Source: Dactylosporangium sp040689395 (GTDB taxonomy: Bacteria; Actinomycetota; Actinomycetes; Mycobacteriales; Micromonosporaceae). Taken from it: a DNA stretch of 64,000 nucleotides. The stretch is taken from positions 1-64,000 of the forward strand of contig NZ_JBFAZX010000032.1 of the NCBI RefSeq assembly GCF_040689395.1, written 5' to 3'. Positions 23,489 to 32,022 of the stretch are shown here, piece by piece. Made by a program: the position numbers and the translations under genes. A model generated the notes under the pieces. The model did no database searches, was not told where the DNA came from, and was given only the letters and a program-made list of their open reading frames with translations. Within the stretch, counting starts at the first letter, position 1; each line of letters begins with the position of its first letter.

Positions 23489-24016
23489 CTAGGGAGCGAC
23501 GGCGTCGTCGACCGGGTCGGCGATTGCGGCGGGCGCGGGGCGGGCCGGGCGTTCGCGGAAGACCCACCAGCGCGACGCTGAGTACGTGAACACCGCCACG
23601 ATGAACGACGCCAGGACGCGCGCGACGCGGAAGTCCAGGCCCAGCATCGACAGGCCGGTCGTCACCGTGACCGTGGTGAGGTAGTCGCCGAGCAGCACGA
23701 CCGCGTACCGCACGATCTGGCCGCCGACCGGCGCGTGTGAGCGGAAGTTCACCGTGCGGTTGAGCACGAAGTTGAGGCCGAACGCGCCGATGTACGCGAT
23801 GGAGACCGCGACCGGCATCGGCAGGTGCGTCCAGCGCCGCAGCATCGCCAGCACCGCGAGATCGATGCAGAACGTAAAGGCGCCGAGCATGGCGAAGCCG
23901 ACCAGCTCGCGCGGCAGGACGCGGCGCAGGCGCGGGGGCAGCCGCTGCACCCAGGCGGTGAGGAAGTCGCCGAGCCGCTCCGCGGGCTTGCGCTCCAGCG
24001 TCATGGGAACAATCAT
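23489..24016 (-). CDS. GtrA-family membrane protein
   Basis: The 175-residue protein has four hydrophobic segments starting at LVGFAMLGAFTFCIDLAVLA and including VAVSIAYIGAFGLNFVLNR, YAVVLLGDYLTTVTVTTGLS and FIVAVFTYSASRWWVF. The N-F-x-LNR-x-x-x-F region and the final RWWVF are typical of GtrA proteins, proposed flippases for polyprenyl-linked sugars or regulators of arabinan synthesis in actinobacteria. The start could be the ATG at 24016 or at 24004. It is flanked on both sides by related 95-bp repeats, which may mark it as a mobile or recently rearranged unit. Confidence 0.85.
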   Translation of the reverse strand: MIVPMTLERKPAERLGDFLTAWVQRLPPRLRRVLPRELVGFAMLGAFTFCIDLAVLAMLRRWTHLPMPVAVSIAYIGAFGLNFVLNRTVNFRSHAPVGGQIVRYAVVLLGDYLTTVTVTTGLSMLGLDFRVARVLASFIVAVFTYSASRWWVFRERPARPAPAAIADPVDDAVAP

Positions 24017-24057
24017 TCCGGAGCCCCGCGCTCCCCCGCCGTCAGGGTTGCGTCAGT

Positions 24058-24150
24058 TCTGCCGCGTAGCGGCTCGATGTGCTCTCCAGCGTGGCGCCAG
24101 CCACGCCCCTAGCGCATCCTAGGACGCTAGGATAAGACATCGAGCGCCGA
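24058..24150 (+). repeat. About 95-bp repeat, copy 2
   Basis: Same order of elements as copy 1: CTGCCGCG-AGCGGCTCG, a hairpin (GCGTGGCGCCAGCCACGC) and the palindrome TCCTAGGACGCTAGGA at 24117-24132. It lies between the ends of gtrA (start side) and the propeller-protein gene. Confidence 0.7.
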
Positions 24151-24170
24151 GGCCGGCGAACGGTCGCCGG

Positions 24171-25703
24171 TCACGACACCGACAGCGAGTGAACCGCGCC
24201 GGCGCGGGTGCCGAAGTACATCGCGCCCTTCCAGACGGCCGGCGTCGACTCGATGCACCCGCCGATCTTCAGCTCCCACAGCGGGCGCGGGTCGGCGTGA
24301 GTGTCCGCCACGTCGTAGGCGTGCATGGTGCCCGCGCAGTCGCCGATGAACAGCGTGTCGTCGACGCTCACCGGGGACTGCCAGGTCTCACCGCCCGGCA
24401 CGTGGAAGCGCCACCGCACCTCCCCCGTGACCCGGTCGATGCCCAGCACGTCGCCGCCCGTGGTGTCGTAGACGACGATGTCCTTGTACAGCGCCGGGGT
24501 CCCCCAGATCCCGGCCGGCTTGGAGCCCTGGTCCTTCACCGACCACACCACCGGGTTGTCCGGCTTGGACGGGTCGAGCTTGATCATCTGCCCGACCTCG
24601 CGGGAGCGGGCGTTGCCCTTCTCGAACTCCGACCCGATGTACAGGAAGCCGTCGGAGTCCACGACCACGGACGCGTCGGTGTCGTCGCCGGTCCAGAACC
24701 GGAAGGTCCGCGTCGGCATCCGGCCCTGCTTGAGACCGGAGAGGTCCCAGCCCTGCACCAGGCCGCCGGAGTTGGCGAAGTACACGGTGTCCTTGTAGAC
24801 GGCGACCGAGTTCTCGATCGACACGTTCGTGTCGCCGAAGTCCTTGAGCAGCTGATCGTCCCAGCCGGGCGTGTGGAACACCAGCTTCGGGTCGACGGTG
24901 ACCTTGCCGTCCGGGCCGTACGAGCGGTTGAGCTTCACGATGTGGAACTGGCTGTTCTCCCCGCCCTCGAGCAGGTAGTCGTCGATGATGAGGCCGGAGC
25001 CGTCCCAGTCGTCGTTCCACAGCGTCGGCTTGACCGCGTCCGCGGAGAGCTTCCACAGCTCGGTCGGCGTGCCCCGGTCCAGCGCGATGACGCGGTAGTA
25101 GTTGTCCCGTGACCCGGAGTAGAGCAGCGGGAACCCGTCCGGGTCGACCGTGACGCTGCCCTTGATGATGTCGCCGGTCTTGAAGTCGGGCATGATGCGC
25201 TCGCCGGTCGCCGCGTCGAGGAAGTGGATGCTGCGGTCGTACGCGCCGAACACGACCCACGTGCGCCCGTCGCGCTCGAACACGGCCGGCTGGCCGGTCC
25301 AGCCGTTGCCGCACCACTCGGTCGTCTTGCCCTTGTCCGTCGACATCGAGCACATCCCGCCCGACTGCGGGAACTGCCACTTGTGCACCGGGGTCGTGCG
25401 GGGCACCGGGCCCTGCCCGTAGTACGTGCGGGTCGGGTTGCCGCGGAACGTCAGCAGGCCCTGGACCTTCGTGCCGTACGGCTTGCCGACCAGCGCCGGG
25501 TCGGACCAGCCGATGAACGGCGGCGACGGTGACAACGACGCGGACGGCGGGGCGGCCACGACCGGGGTGGCCGAGGCCTCGCCGCCCGCGGCGGGCTGCC
25601 CCGATCCGGCGTTGCGCAGCACATACACGGTCGTCGCGACGCCGCCGACGATGAGCACCAGCAACCCCGCGACAAGGAGCCGGAACTGACCCACACGTGA
25701 CAT
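24171..25703 (-). CDS. Membrane-anchored PQQ-like beta-propeller protein
   Basis: The protein has 510 residues from the ATG at 25703. An N-terminal signal anchor (LLVAGLLVLIVGGVATTVYV) and a Pro/Ser-rich linker precede a WD/PQQ-like beta propeller, with repeated blades such as RTWVVFGAYDRSIHFLDAAT, GSRDNYYRVIALDRGTPTEL, DSDGFLYIGSEFEKGN and AMYFGTRAGAVHSLSVS. Conserved cysteines (MCSMS, EWCGNG, DCAGTM, GGCIES) may form disulphides outside the cell. Quinoprotein catalytic residues are not evident, so a scaffold or sensor role is as likely as an enzyme. Confidence 0.8.
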   Translation of the reverse strand: MSRVGQFRLLVAGLLVLIVGGVATTVYVLRNAGSGQPAAGGEASATPVVAAPPSASLSPSPPFIGWSDPALVGKPYGTKVQGLLTFRGNPTRTYYGQGPVPRTTPVHKWQFPQSGGMCSMSTDKGKTTEWCGNGWTGQPAVFERDGRTWVVFGAYDRSIHFLDAATGERIMPDFKTGDIIKGSVTVDPDGFPLLYSGSRDNYYRVIALDRGTPTELWKLSADAVKPTLWNDDWDGSGLIIDDYLLEGGENSQFHIVKLNRSYGPDGKVTVDPKLVFHTPGWDDQLLKDFGDTNVSIENSVAVYKDTVYFANSGGLVQGWDLSGLKQGRMPTRTFRFWTGDDTDASVVVDSDGFLYIGSEFEKGNARSREVGQMIKLDPSKPDNPVVWSVKDQGSKPAGIWGTPALYKDIVVYDTTGGDVLGIDRVTGEVRWRFHVPGGETWQSPVSVDDTLFIGDCAGTMHAYDVADTHADPRPLWELKIGGCIESTPAVWKGAMYFGTRAGAVHSLSVS

Positions 25704-25929
25704 TCGCACATTATGGGGGTCGATGGGCCGGTCGCGGTTCATCCGAACGGTGCGACGGGATCCCATTCGGGTTCCTCGAAATGCCGGTGGTTCGTGCCGG
25801 GCTTCCAGCCGGGCCGCACGTCGCGTCTGTCCAGATAGGACCTCGCGGCCGGCGGATACGGGTGCCCCGACGTTTGTCCGCCGCCATGGAGGCGTCGTCG
25901 CGGATCGGCAGGCGCGCCGGTCGGCCGGC

Positions 25930-26475
25930 TCAGACCGCCAGCCGTGGCGCGCACAGCGGCAGGTCGGCGAGCGGCGTCCAGGAGTCCGGCGCCGCGCGGC
26001 CGCGGATCAGCCGGGCCGACGTGACGGCGAACCGCACCGGCAGCAGCGGCTCGATCGCGGCCTGGGCGGCGCGCAGCCGTTCGACGGGGGCGCCGTCGCC
26101 GACCGTCAGGTGCGGGATCACGTCGGCGTGGCGCCCCTCGTACGGCGGGCAGGCCGGAAACCGCGCCCAGACGGCGGCGGTGAGCGCGCGGAACGCGTCG
26201 GCGGGCTCCGGGGCCAGCCACAGCACCTGCTCGCCGAACCAGCGGGCGGCGGTCAGCTCGGCGGTGAATCGCGGCACCGAGGCGATCGCGGCGGCCAGGT
26301 CCGCCAGTGCGGTGGCGTCGAGCGCGTCCGGCGGCACGAACGGGAACAGCACCGTCACGTGCGCGCCGACGCCCCAGCCCGCGGCCGGGTCGTAGGCGGC
26401 CCGGAACCCGCCGACGACCGGCTCGGCCTCCGGCACGGCGACGATGACCGCGGTCTGCTCGGCGTGGTGCCCCAT
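25930..26475 (-). CDS. 2'-5' RNA ligase / LigT-like phosphoesterase family protein
   Basis: The 181-residue protein has the two His-x-Thr/Ser-x tetrapeptides of the 2H phosphoesterase superfamily, HVTV in GAHVTVLFPFV and HLTV in VIPHLTVGDGA, spaced as in LigT/YjcG-type proteins. These enzymes act on 2',3'-cyclic or 2'-5' phosphodiesters in RNA or small nucleotides; the substrate here is unknown. The ATG at 26475 (GHHAEQTAVIVAVPEAEPVV) has GGGGGCG upstream and is preferred to 26514. It is divergent from the sugar ABC operon. Confidence 0.82.
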   Translation of the reverse strand: MGHHAEQTAVIVAVPEAEPVVGGFRAAYDPAAGWGVGAHVTVLFPFVPPDALDATALADLAAAIASVPRFTAELTAARWFGEQVLWLAPEPADAFRALTAAVWARFPACPPYEGRHADVIPHLTVGDGAPVERLRAAQAAIEPLLPVRFAVTSARLIRGRAAPDSWTPLADLPLCAPRLAV

Positions 26476-26692
26476 ACGCGCCCCCGTGCGTATCGAACCT
26501 CGCTGAGCCTCCACAATAGTTCGGGTCTGTCACGCAACGTGAGCGGGCGTGACTGCCAGCGCTTTGCGGAATCGTTACGGGCGGCGACCGCGCACCGGCG
26601 ATGGCTCCCTTGTGTGTGCGGGCGGCACGCAATACGTTGCCCGACACAGCACTCACCGTCGAGCCCCGATCGACACCGAAAGGACCCGTGCA

Positions 26693-27781
26693 ATGCGCAG
26701 AGGGATCCTCTCCCTGCTGGCGGTGAGCGTGCTGGCCGCGAGCGGGCTCGCCGCCTGCACCGAGCACGTGTCCGGCGCCGGCGGGCACGGCGGCCGGCCA
26801 CGCATCGGCGTCATCCTGCCCGACAGCAAGTCCTCGGCGCGCTGGGAGACCGCGGACCGCAAGTACCTGTCCGCCGCGTTCAAGGCCGCCGGGGTCGACT
26901 ACGAGATCCAGAACGCGCAGAACGACAAGAGCGCCTTCACCACGATCGCCGAGCAGATGATCACCCAGGGCGTCGACGTGCTCATGATCGTCAACCTGGA
27001 CTCCGGCACCGGCAAGGCGGTGCTGGACAAGGCCCGCAACGCCGGCGTGGCCACCATCGACTACGACCGGCTCACGCTCGGCGGCTCGGCGCGCTACTAC
27101 GTGTCGTTCGACAACACCGCCGTCGGAACTCTGCAGGGCCAGGGCCTGGTCCGCTGCCTCGCCGACACGAAGATCACCCGGCCGGTCGTCGCCAAGCTCA
27201 ACGGCTCGCAGACCGACAACAACGCGACGCTGTTCAAGGACGGCTACGACGCCGTGCTGGGCCCGAAGTTCGCCTCCGGTGAGTACGTCAAGGGCCCGGA
27301 CCAGTGGATCGAGGAGTGGGACAACACCCGGGCCGGGACGGCGTTCGAGCAGATGATGACCGCCCAGCCGAATATCGGCGGGGTGATCGCCGCCAATGAC
27401 GGGCTGGCCAACGCGGCCATCAACGTGCTCAAGAAGCAGGGGCTCAACGGGCGCATCCCGGTCACCGGGCAGGACGCGACCGCGCAGGGCCTGCAGAACA
27501 TCCTCAACGGTGACCAGTGCATGACCGTCTACAAGGACGTGCGTCGCGAGGCGGCCGCGGCCGCCCGGCTGGCCATCGGTCTGGCCAAAGGTGAGACGGG
27601 CGTCACGGACAGCAAGGTCTACGACCCGCTGGGCAAGCGGAGCGTGGACGCGATCCTGCTCGAGCCCAAGGCGATCACCAGGGACAACGTCAAGGACGTC
27701 ATCGACGACGGATATGTCGCGGCCAGCGAGGTGTGCACCGGCGACTTCGCCGCGAAATGTTCCGCGGCGGGTATCAAGTAA
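26693..27781 (+). CDS. Sugar-binding lipoprotein of an ABC importer (xylose/fructose type)
   Basis: The 362-residue protein begins with a lipoprotein signal (ILSLLAVSVLAASGLAAC, Cys as lipobox). The rest is a type I periplasmic-binding fold: RIGVILPDSKSSARWETADR, ITQGVDVLMIVNLDSGTGKA, PNIGGVIAANDGLANAAINV and IPVTGQDATAQGLQNILNGD, the sugar-contact regions of XylF- and FrcB-like proteins. It is the first gene of an operon with an ATPase and a permease, followed by a ROK regulator. The exact sugar (xylose, fructose or ribose-like) cannot be read from sequence. AAAGGA precedes the ATG. Confidence 0.9.
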   Translation: MRRGILSLLAVSVLAASGLAACTEHVSGAGGHGGRPRIGVILPDSKSSARWETADRKYLSAAFKAAGVDYEIQNAQNDKSAFTTIAEQMITQGVDVLMIVNLDSGTGKAVLDKARNAGVATIDYDRLTLGGSARYYVSFDNTAVGTLQGQGLVRCLADTKITRPVVAKLNGSQTDNNATLFKDGYDAVLGPKFASGEYVKGPDQWIEEWDNTRAGTAFEQMMTAQPNIGGVIAANDGLANAAINVLKKQGLNGRIPVTGQDATAQGLQNILNGDQCMTVYKDVRREAAAAARLAIGLAKGETGVTDSKVYDPLGKRSVDAILLEPKAITRDNVKDVIDDGYVAASEVCTGDFAAKCSAAGIK

Positions 27782-27899
27782 GGTACCGGATCTCACACCT
27801 GGGGATCTGCCAGCCCGGCGGACACGGCGGCACCGGAGCCGGTCGCGACCGCCGGGGCGACGCCGCGACCGCCACCGCGGGCCGGCCCGAAGGAGCATC

Positions 27900-28673
27900 G
27901 TGACCGATACACCCCTGCTGGAGATCCGCGGGCTCAACAAGAGCTTCGGACCCGTCCAGGTGCTTCGCGGCGTGGACTTCTCCGTCCACGCCGGGCAGGT
28001 CACCGCCCTGGTCGGCGACAACGGGGCCGGCAAGTCCACCCTCGTCAAGTGCGTCGGCGGGATCTACTCGATCGACTCCGGGGAGTACCTGTTCGAGGGC
28101 CGGCCGGTGTCCGTGCACGGCCCACGCGACGCCGCCGCGCTCGGGGTCGAGATCGTGTACCAGGACCTGGCCCTGTGCGACAACCTCGACATCGTGCAGA
28201 ACATGTTCCTCGGCCGGGAGATCCGCCGGGGGCTGGTCCTCGACGACATCACCATGGAGCAGCGGGCCGCCGAGACCCTGGCGAGCCTGTCGGTGCGCAC
28301 GGTGGCGTCGGTCCGCCAGCCGGTCTCGAGCCTCTCCGGCGGCCAGCGGCAGACGGTCGCCATCGCCAAGGCCGTGCTGTGGAACAACCGCATCGTCATC
28401 CTCGACGAGCCCAACGCCGCGCTCGGCGTCGCGCAGACCGCCCAGGTCCTGGAGCTGGTGCGCCGCCTGGCCGACAACGGACTGGCCGTGGTGCTCATCT
28501 CGCACAACATGAACGACGTGTTCGCCGTCGCTGACCGCATCGCCGCGCTGTACCTCGGCCAGATGGCCGCCGAGGTCCGGGCCACCGACGTGACCCACTC
28601 ACAGGTGGTCGAGCTCATCACCACCGGCCGCAGCGGCGAACTCGGGCTGCGCCAGAACGGAGCCACGGCATGA
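27900..28673 (+). CDS. Single-domain sugar ABC transporter ATPase (FrcA-like)
   Basis: The protein has 257 residues, one nucleotide-binding domain, unlike the two-domain XylG/RbsA type and like FrcA. Walker A is GDNGAGKSTLVKCVGG, the signature is VSSLSGGQRQTVAIAKAV and Walker B is NRIVILDEPNAALG, with Asn where most carbohydrate ATPases have Thr. The H-loop is LISHN. It dimerises at the permease. AAGGAG precedes the GTG at 27900. Its stop overlaps the permease start (ATGA). Confidence 0.92.
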   Translation: MTDTPLLEIRGLNKSFGPVQVLRGVDFSVHAGQVTALVGDNGAGKSTLVKCVGGIYSIDSGEYLFEGRPVSVHGPRDAAALGVEIVYQDLALCDNLDIVQNMFLGREIRRGLVLDDITMEQRAAETLASLSVRTVASVRQPVSSLSGGQRQTVAIAKAVLWNNRIVILDEPNAALGVAQTAQVLELVRRLADNGLAVVLISHNMNDVFAVADRIAALYLGQMAAEVRATDVTHSQVVELITTGRSGELGLRQNGATA

Positions 28674-29926
28674 GCACGACTCTCGAGGCTCAGGAGCGCG
28701 CGGGCGGGCGGCCCGCGCACGGCTTCGCGGCGTACACCCGCAATTACGTGGCCCGGGTGCGCGGCGGCGACATGGGCGCGCTACCGGCCGTGCTGGGGCT
28801 GCTCACGCTGACCATCGTGTTCTCCGTCGCCCGGCCGCGCTTCGTCACCGCCGGCAACCTGGCGAACCTGCTCAACCAGGGCGCGGCCGTCACGGTCATC
28901 GCGATGGGGCTCGTGTTCGTGCTCCTGCTCGGCGAGATCGACCTGTCCGCCGGGTTCGCCAGCGGGGTCTGCGCCTCCGTCCTCGCGGTACTGCTGACGA
29001 ACTTCGGCCTGCCGTGGTATGTGGCGGTGCTGGGCGCCATCCTCACCGGCGCCGCGATCGGGCTGCTCATCGGCCTGCTCGTGGCCAAGCTCGGCATACC
29101 GTCGTTCGTCGTCACGCTCGCCGCGTTCCTGGCCTTCCAGGGCGCGGTGCTGCTGCTGATGAAGGGCGGCACGATCGTCGCCGTCGACGACCCGACCATC
29201 AAGAAGATCAACTTCGACGGCCGGTTCACCCCGGAGCAGGGCTGGGTGCTCTACGGCGTCACGGTCGCGGGGATGCTCGCCCTGCACCTGTGGAAGCGCT
29301 ACAGCCGGGTCCGTCACGGGCTGACCGCCGAGCCGGCGTCGGTGATCGCGATCCGCGTCGTCACCGTCGCCGTGCTGCTCGGCGGCGCGGTGTGGACGCT
29401 CAACCTGGAGCGCTCCAAGAGCGACACGATCTCCCAGCGGGGCGTGCCGATGATCGTGCTCATCGTCGGGGTCCTGCTGGCGCTGTGCACGTTCGTGCTC
29501 AACCGCACCACGTTCGGCCGGCACATCTACGCCGTCGGCGGCAATCGCGAGGCCGCCCGCCGCGCCGGCATCCACGTCGACGCGATCCGCATCTCCGTGT
29601 TCGTCATCTGCTCCACCATGGCGGCCGTCGGCGGCATCGTGGCCGCGTCGCGGGACGCCTCGGTCAACCCGAACACCGGCGGCAGCAACGTGCTGCTGTA
29701 CGCGGTCGGCGCGGCCGTCATCGGCGGTACCAGCCTCTTCGGGGGCAAGGGCCGGGTGCTCAACGCGGTCCTCGGCGGTGCGGTGGTGGCCGTCATCGAG
29801 AACGGCATGGGCCTGATGGACTACAGCCCCGGCACGAAGTACATCGTCACCGGCGTCGTTCTCCTGCTCGCCGCCGGTATCGACGCGCTGACCCGGCGGC
29901 GCGCGGCCGCGGCAGGGCTGCGATGA
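28670..29926 (+). CDS. Sugar ABC transporter permease (XylH/FrcC-like)
   Basis: The 418-residue BPD_transp_2-type permease has about ten hydrophobic segments, including AAVTVIAMGLVFVLLLGEID, TGAAIGLLIGLLVAKLGIPS, VPMIVLIVGVLLALCTFVLN and the family motif IYAVGGNREAARRAGI on a cytoplasmic loop. The C-terminal segment is YIVTGVVLLLAAGIDALTRR. The longer form with an extra hydrophobic pair around residues 195-260 is typical of the xylose branch. It overlaps the ATPase gene by 4 bp and is followed 46 bp later by the ROK regulator. Confidence 0.92.
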   Translation: MSTTLEAQERAGGRPAHGFAAYTRNYVARVRGGDMGALPAVLGLLTLTIVFSVARPRFVTAGNLANLLNQGAAVTVIAMGLVFVLLLGEIDLSAGFASGVCASVLAVLLTNFGLPWYVAVLGAILTGAAIGLLIGLLVAKLGIPSFVVTLAAFLAFQGAVLLLMKGGTIVAVDDPTIKKINFDGRFTPEQGWVLYGVTVAGMLALHLWKRYSRVRHGLTAEPASVIAIRVVTVAVLLGGAVWTLNLERSKSDTISQRGVPMIVLIVGVLLALCTFVLNRTTFGRHIYAVGGNREAARRAGIHVDAIRISVFVICSTMAAVGGIVAASRDASVNPNTGGSNVLLYAVGAAVIGGTSLFGGKGRVLNAVLGGAVVAVIENGMGLMDYSPGTKYIVTGVVLLLAAGIDALTRRRAAAAGLR

Positions 29927-29972
29927 CGCTCAACGACTAGGCTCACTTCCGCACCCCACAAGAAAGCCGAGC

Positions 29973-31160
29973 ATGCGCGTTGGCCCCAGCCAGGAGGAGA
30001 TCCGCCGGAGCAATCTCGGAGCGCTCCTGCGTTCCGTGCATCTCCACGGCGCCATGTCCCGCGCCGACCTCACCGCGAGCCTGGGACTCAACCGCAGCAC
30101 GATCGGCGCGCTGACCGCTGACCTGGCCGCCACCGGCCTGGTCAGCGAGGGGGTACCGCGCGAGCAGCGGGGCCGGGCCGGGCGACCCTCCCTCGTGGTG
30201 CGGCCCGAGTCGGAGAAGGTCTACGTGTATGCCGTCGCCGTCGAGGTCGACCGGATCGTCGCCGCCCGGATCGGGCTCGGCGGGGTGCTGCTCGACCGGT
30301 TCGAGACCGCCCGCCCGCGCGGTGAGCACGACGCCGCCACCGTCGTCGCGCCGATCGCCGACTTCGTGCGCAAGATGCGGGTCACCGTCCCCGCCGGAGC
30401 CCGGCTCATCGGCAGCGGCGCCGCGGTCTCGGCCATGGTGCGCCGCGAGGACGGGTTCGTCCGCCTCGGCCCCCAGCTCGGCTGGGCCGACCAGCCCCTC
30501 GGCGAGGCCCTGCGCGACCTCATCGGCGACGGCCGGCCCGTGGCCGTGCGCAACGACGCCGACCTCGCCGCGCTCGCCGAGCACACCCGCGGCGCCGCCG
30601 CCGGCTGCGACAACCTCGTCTACCTCTACGGCGACGCCGGCGTCGGGGGCGGCATCATCGCCGCGGGCCGCCCGGTCACCGGCCACGGCGGATACGGCGG
30701 CGAGGTCGGCCACATGGTCGTCAACCCCAACGGCAAGCCGTGCAGCTGCGGCTCTCGCGGCTGCTGGGAGACCGAGATCGGCGAGCACGCGCTGTTGTCG
30801 GCCGCCGGGCGCGACCCGACCGCCGGCCGCGACGGCATCCTGGCCGTGGTCGACGCCGCGTCACGGGGCGACAACACCGCGCAGGCGGCGATGCGCCAGG
30901 TCGGCGACTGGCTCGGCTTCGGCGTGGCCAACCTGGTCAACATCTTCAACCCGGAAATGGTGATCTTCGGGGGCACGCTCCGGGAGGTGTACCTCGCCTC
31001 CGCCGCCCAGGTGCGCAGCCGCCTCAACCGCAACGGGCTGCCCGCCTGCCGTGAGCACGTCCGCCTGCGCACCCCGCAGCTTGGCCGGGACGCGGCCCTG
31101 CTCGGCGCCGCTGAGCTGGCCTTCGAGCCGCTCTTCGCCGATCCGCTCGACTCGGCCTGA
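29973..31160 (+). CDS. ROK-family transcriptional regulator
   Basis: The 395-residue protein has an N-terminal winged helix (HGAMSRADLTASLGLNRSTI) and a ROK sugar-kinase-like domain with the zinc motif EVGHMVVNPNGKPCSCGSRG followed by CWET. VAVRNDADLAALAEHTRG and VYLYGDAGVGGGIIAAGRPV are the phosphate- and sugar-site regions. It is the probable repressor of the upstream importer genes, sensing the imported sugar or its phosphate. The stop lies at the edge of a short imperfect repeat, and a shared terminator separates it from lsr2. Confidence 0.9.
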   Translation: MRVGPSQEEIRRSNLGALLRSVHLHGAMSRADLTASLGLNRSTIGALTADLAATGLVSEGVPREQRGRAGRPSLVVRPESEKVYVYAVAVEVDRIVAARIGLGGVLLDRFETARPRGEHDAATVVAPIADFVRKMRVTVPAGARLIGSGAAVSAMVRREDGFVRLGPQLGWADQPLGEALRDLIGDGRPVAVRNDADLAALAEHTRGAAAGCDNLVYLYGDAGVGGGIIAAGRPVTGHGGYGGEVGHMVVNPNGKPCSCGSRGCWETEIGEHALLSAAGRDPTAGRDGILAVVDAASRGDNTAQAAMRQVGDWLGFGVANLVNIFNPEMVIFGGTLREVYLASAAQVRSRLNRNGLPACREHVRLRTPQLGRDAALLGAAELAFEPLFADPLDSA

Positions 31161-31198
31161 TTCGACTCGACCTGATCGACTCGGCCTGATTCGACTGA
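31147..31198 (+). repeat. Imperfect short tandem repeat at the 3' end of the ROK gene
   Basis: The phrase CTCGGCCTGATTCGACT occurs twice, with a variant CTCGACCTGATCGACT between. The repeat includes the ROK stop codon and continues past it, so the last few residues (LDSA) arise from it. Confidence 0.5.
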
Positions 31199-31219
31199 CG
31201 ACATCCGGCTTACGACTGA

Positions 31220-31247
31220 TGGGGGCGCCCGGAACTGGGCGCCCCCA
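31220..31247. terminator. Bidirectional terminator between the ROK gene and lsr2
   Basis: TGGGGGCGCCC and GGGCGCCCCCA form a perfect 11-bp stem with a 6-base loop between two convergent genes. There is no T-tract on either side. Confidence 0.7.
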
Positions 31248-31250
31248 TGT

Positions 31251-31610
31251 TCAGCTTCCCGCTTCGGCGTGGAACCGTTCGACGATGTCGGAACGGATCC
31301 GGCCGCGGTCGGAGACCTGCAGCCCCTTGCTCTGCGCCCATTCACGGATCGCCCGGTTCTGTTCCCGCTCCGCGCGGGCGGACAGGACCGGGCGGCCGCG
31401 GCCGCCGCGCGCCGGTGGCGCCTGCGCGGCCGTCCGGCCGAGCTTCGAGGCGGCCGCGACGAATGGCGCGAGCACGTCCCGCAACTCGGCCGCGTTTTTC
31501 GCGGACAGATCGATGGTGTACTGCACGCCGTCGAGGCCGAAGCTGAGGCTCTCGTCGGCGAGCCCGCCGTCGAGGTCGTCGATCAGCTCATGTATCACGC
31601 GTCTAGCCAT
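31251..31610 (-). CDS. lsr2: Lsr2 nucleoid-associated xenogeneic silencer
   Basis: Lsr2 bridges AT-rich DNA and represses horizontally acquired genes in actinobacteria. The 119-residue protein has the N-terminal dimerisation part (MARRVIHELIDDLDGG, VQYTIDLSAKNAAELRDVLA), an Ala/Arg-rich linker and the C-terminal DNA-binding domain (NRAIREWAQSKGLQVSDRGR followed by IRSDIVERFHAEAG) with the RGR AT-hook-like loop. The length is normal. GGAAGG precedes the ATG. It converges on the ROK gene at a shared terminator. Confidence 0.95.
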   Translation of the reverse strand: MARRVIHELIDDLDGGLADESLSFGLDGVQYTIDLSAKNAAELRDVLAPFVAAASKLGRTAAQAPPARGGRGRPVLSARAEREQNRAIREWAQSKGLQVSDRGRIRSDIVERFHAEAGS

Positions 31611-31960
31611 GGCGATACTGCCTTCCGATACGGGGAGTGAAATTCCGCAGCCCGCACGGCTTCGCCGGACACGCTGAAATCGGTCAGACGGGCAGTGACA
31701 GGCACGGAACGGTCGTCGCAGCCTACTGCAACGCTCACGGAAGGCAACCGCCGCCCTGAGCTATCGGACACCCCGACCAGATCCACATCGAGTGATCGGA
31801 CCGCTACAGAACCGCCTGTCCCGGCCGTCCGGCCGGGCGACCAGGCAGCCACCCCAGGGCGCCGGCCCGGCCGTGCGGCTCAGCGATCGGACGCCCACGC
31901 GAAGGCCCGGCGACAGGGGCGCGGCGGAGGTTTGACGGGGCGCTCATGCCGTACGACCGC
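31611..31960. other. 350-bp gene-free stretch upstream of lsr2
   Basis: Nothing coding is recognisable. The part near lsr2 should hold its promoter; the far end leads into the desaturase terminator. Confidence 0.4.
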
Positions 31961-31997
31961 CAAAAAAGGACGGGCGCCCGCAGCACGCGGGCGCCCG
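31961..31997 (-). terminator. Rho-independent terminator of the plsC-desaturase operon
   Basis: On the minus strand an 11-bp perfect stem (CGGGCGCCCGC / GCGGGCGCCCG) is followed by TCCTTTTTTG. It lies 25 bp beyond the desaturase stop. Confidence 0.88.
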
Positions 31998-32022
31998 GAA
32001 AGGGTGCGAAAGGCGGACGCCG

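Noticed and set aside
25739..28048. 769-codon minus-strand frame across the sugar-importer genes
   Set aside because: It is open only because of GC bias opposite real genes. Its last part (SYLDRRDVRPGWKPGTNHRH) has some protein character, but no ATG, GTG or TTG start lies close enough, so no gene is called.
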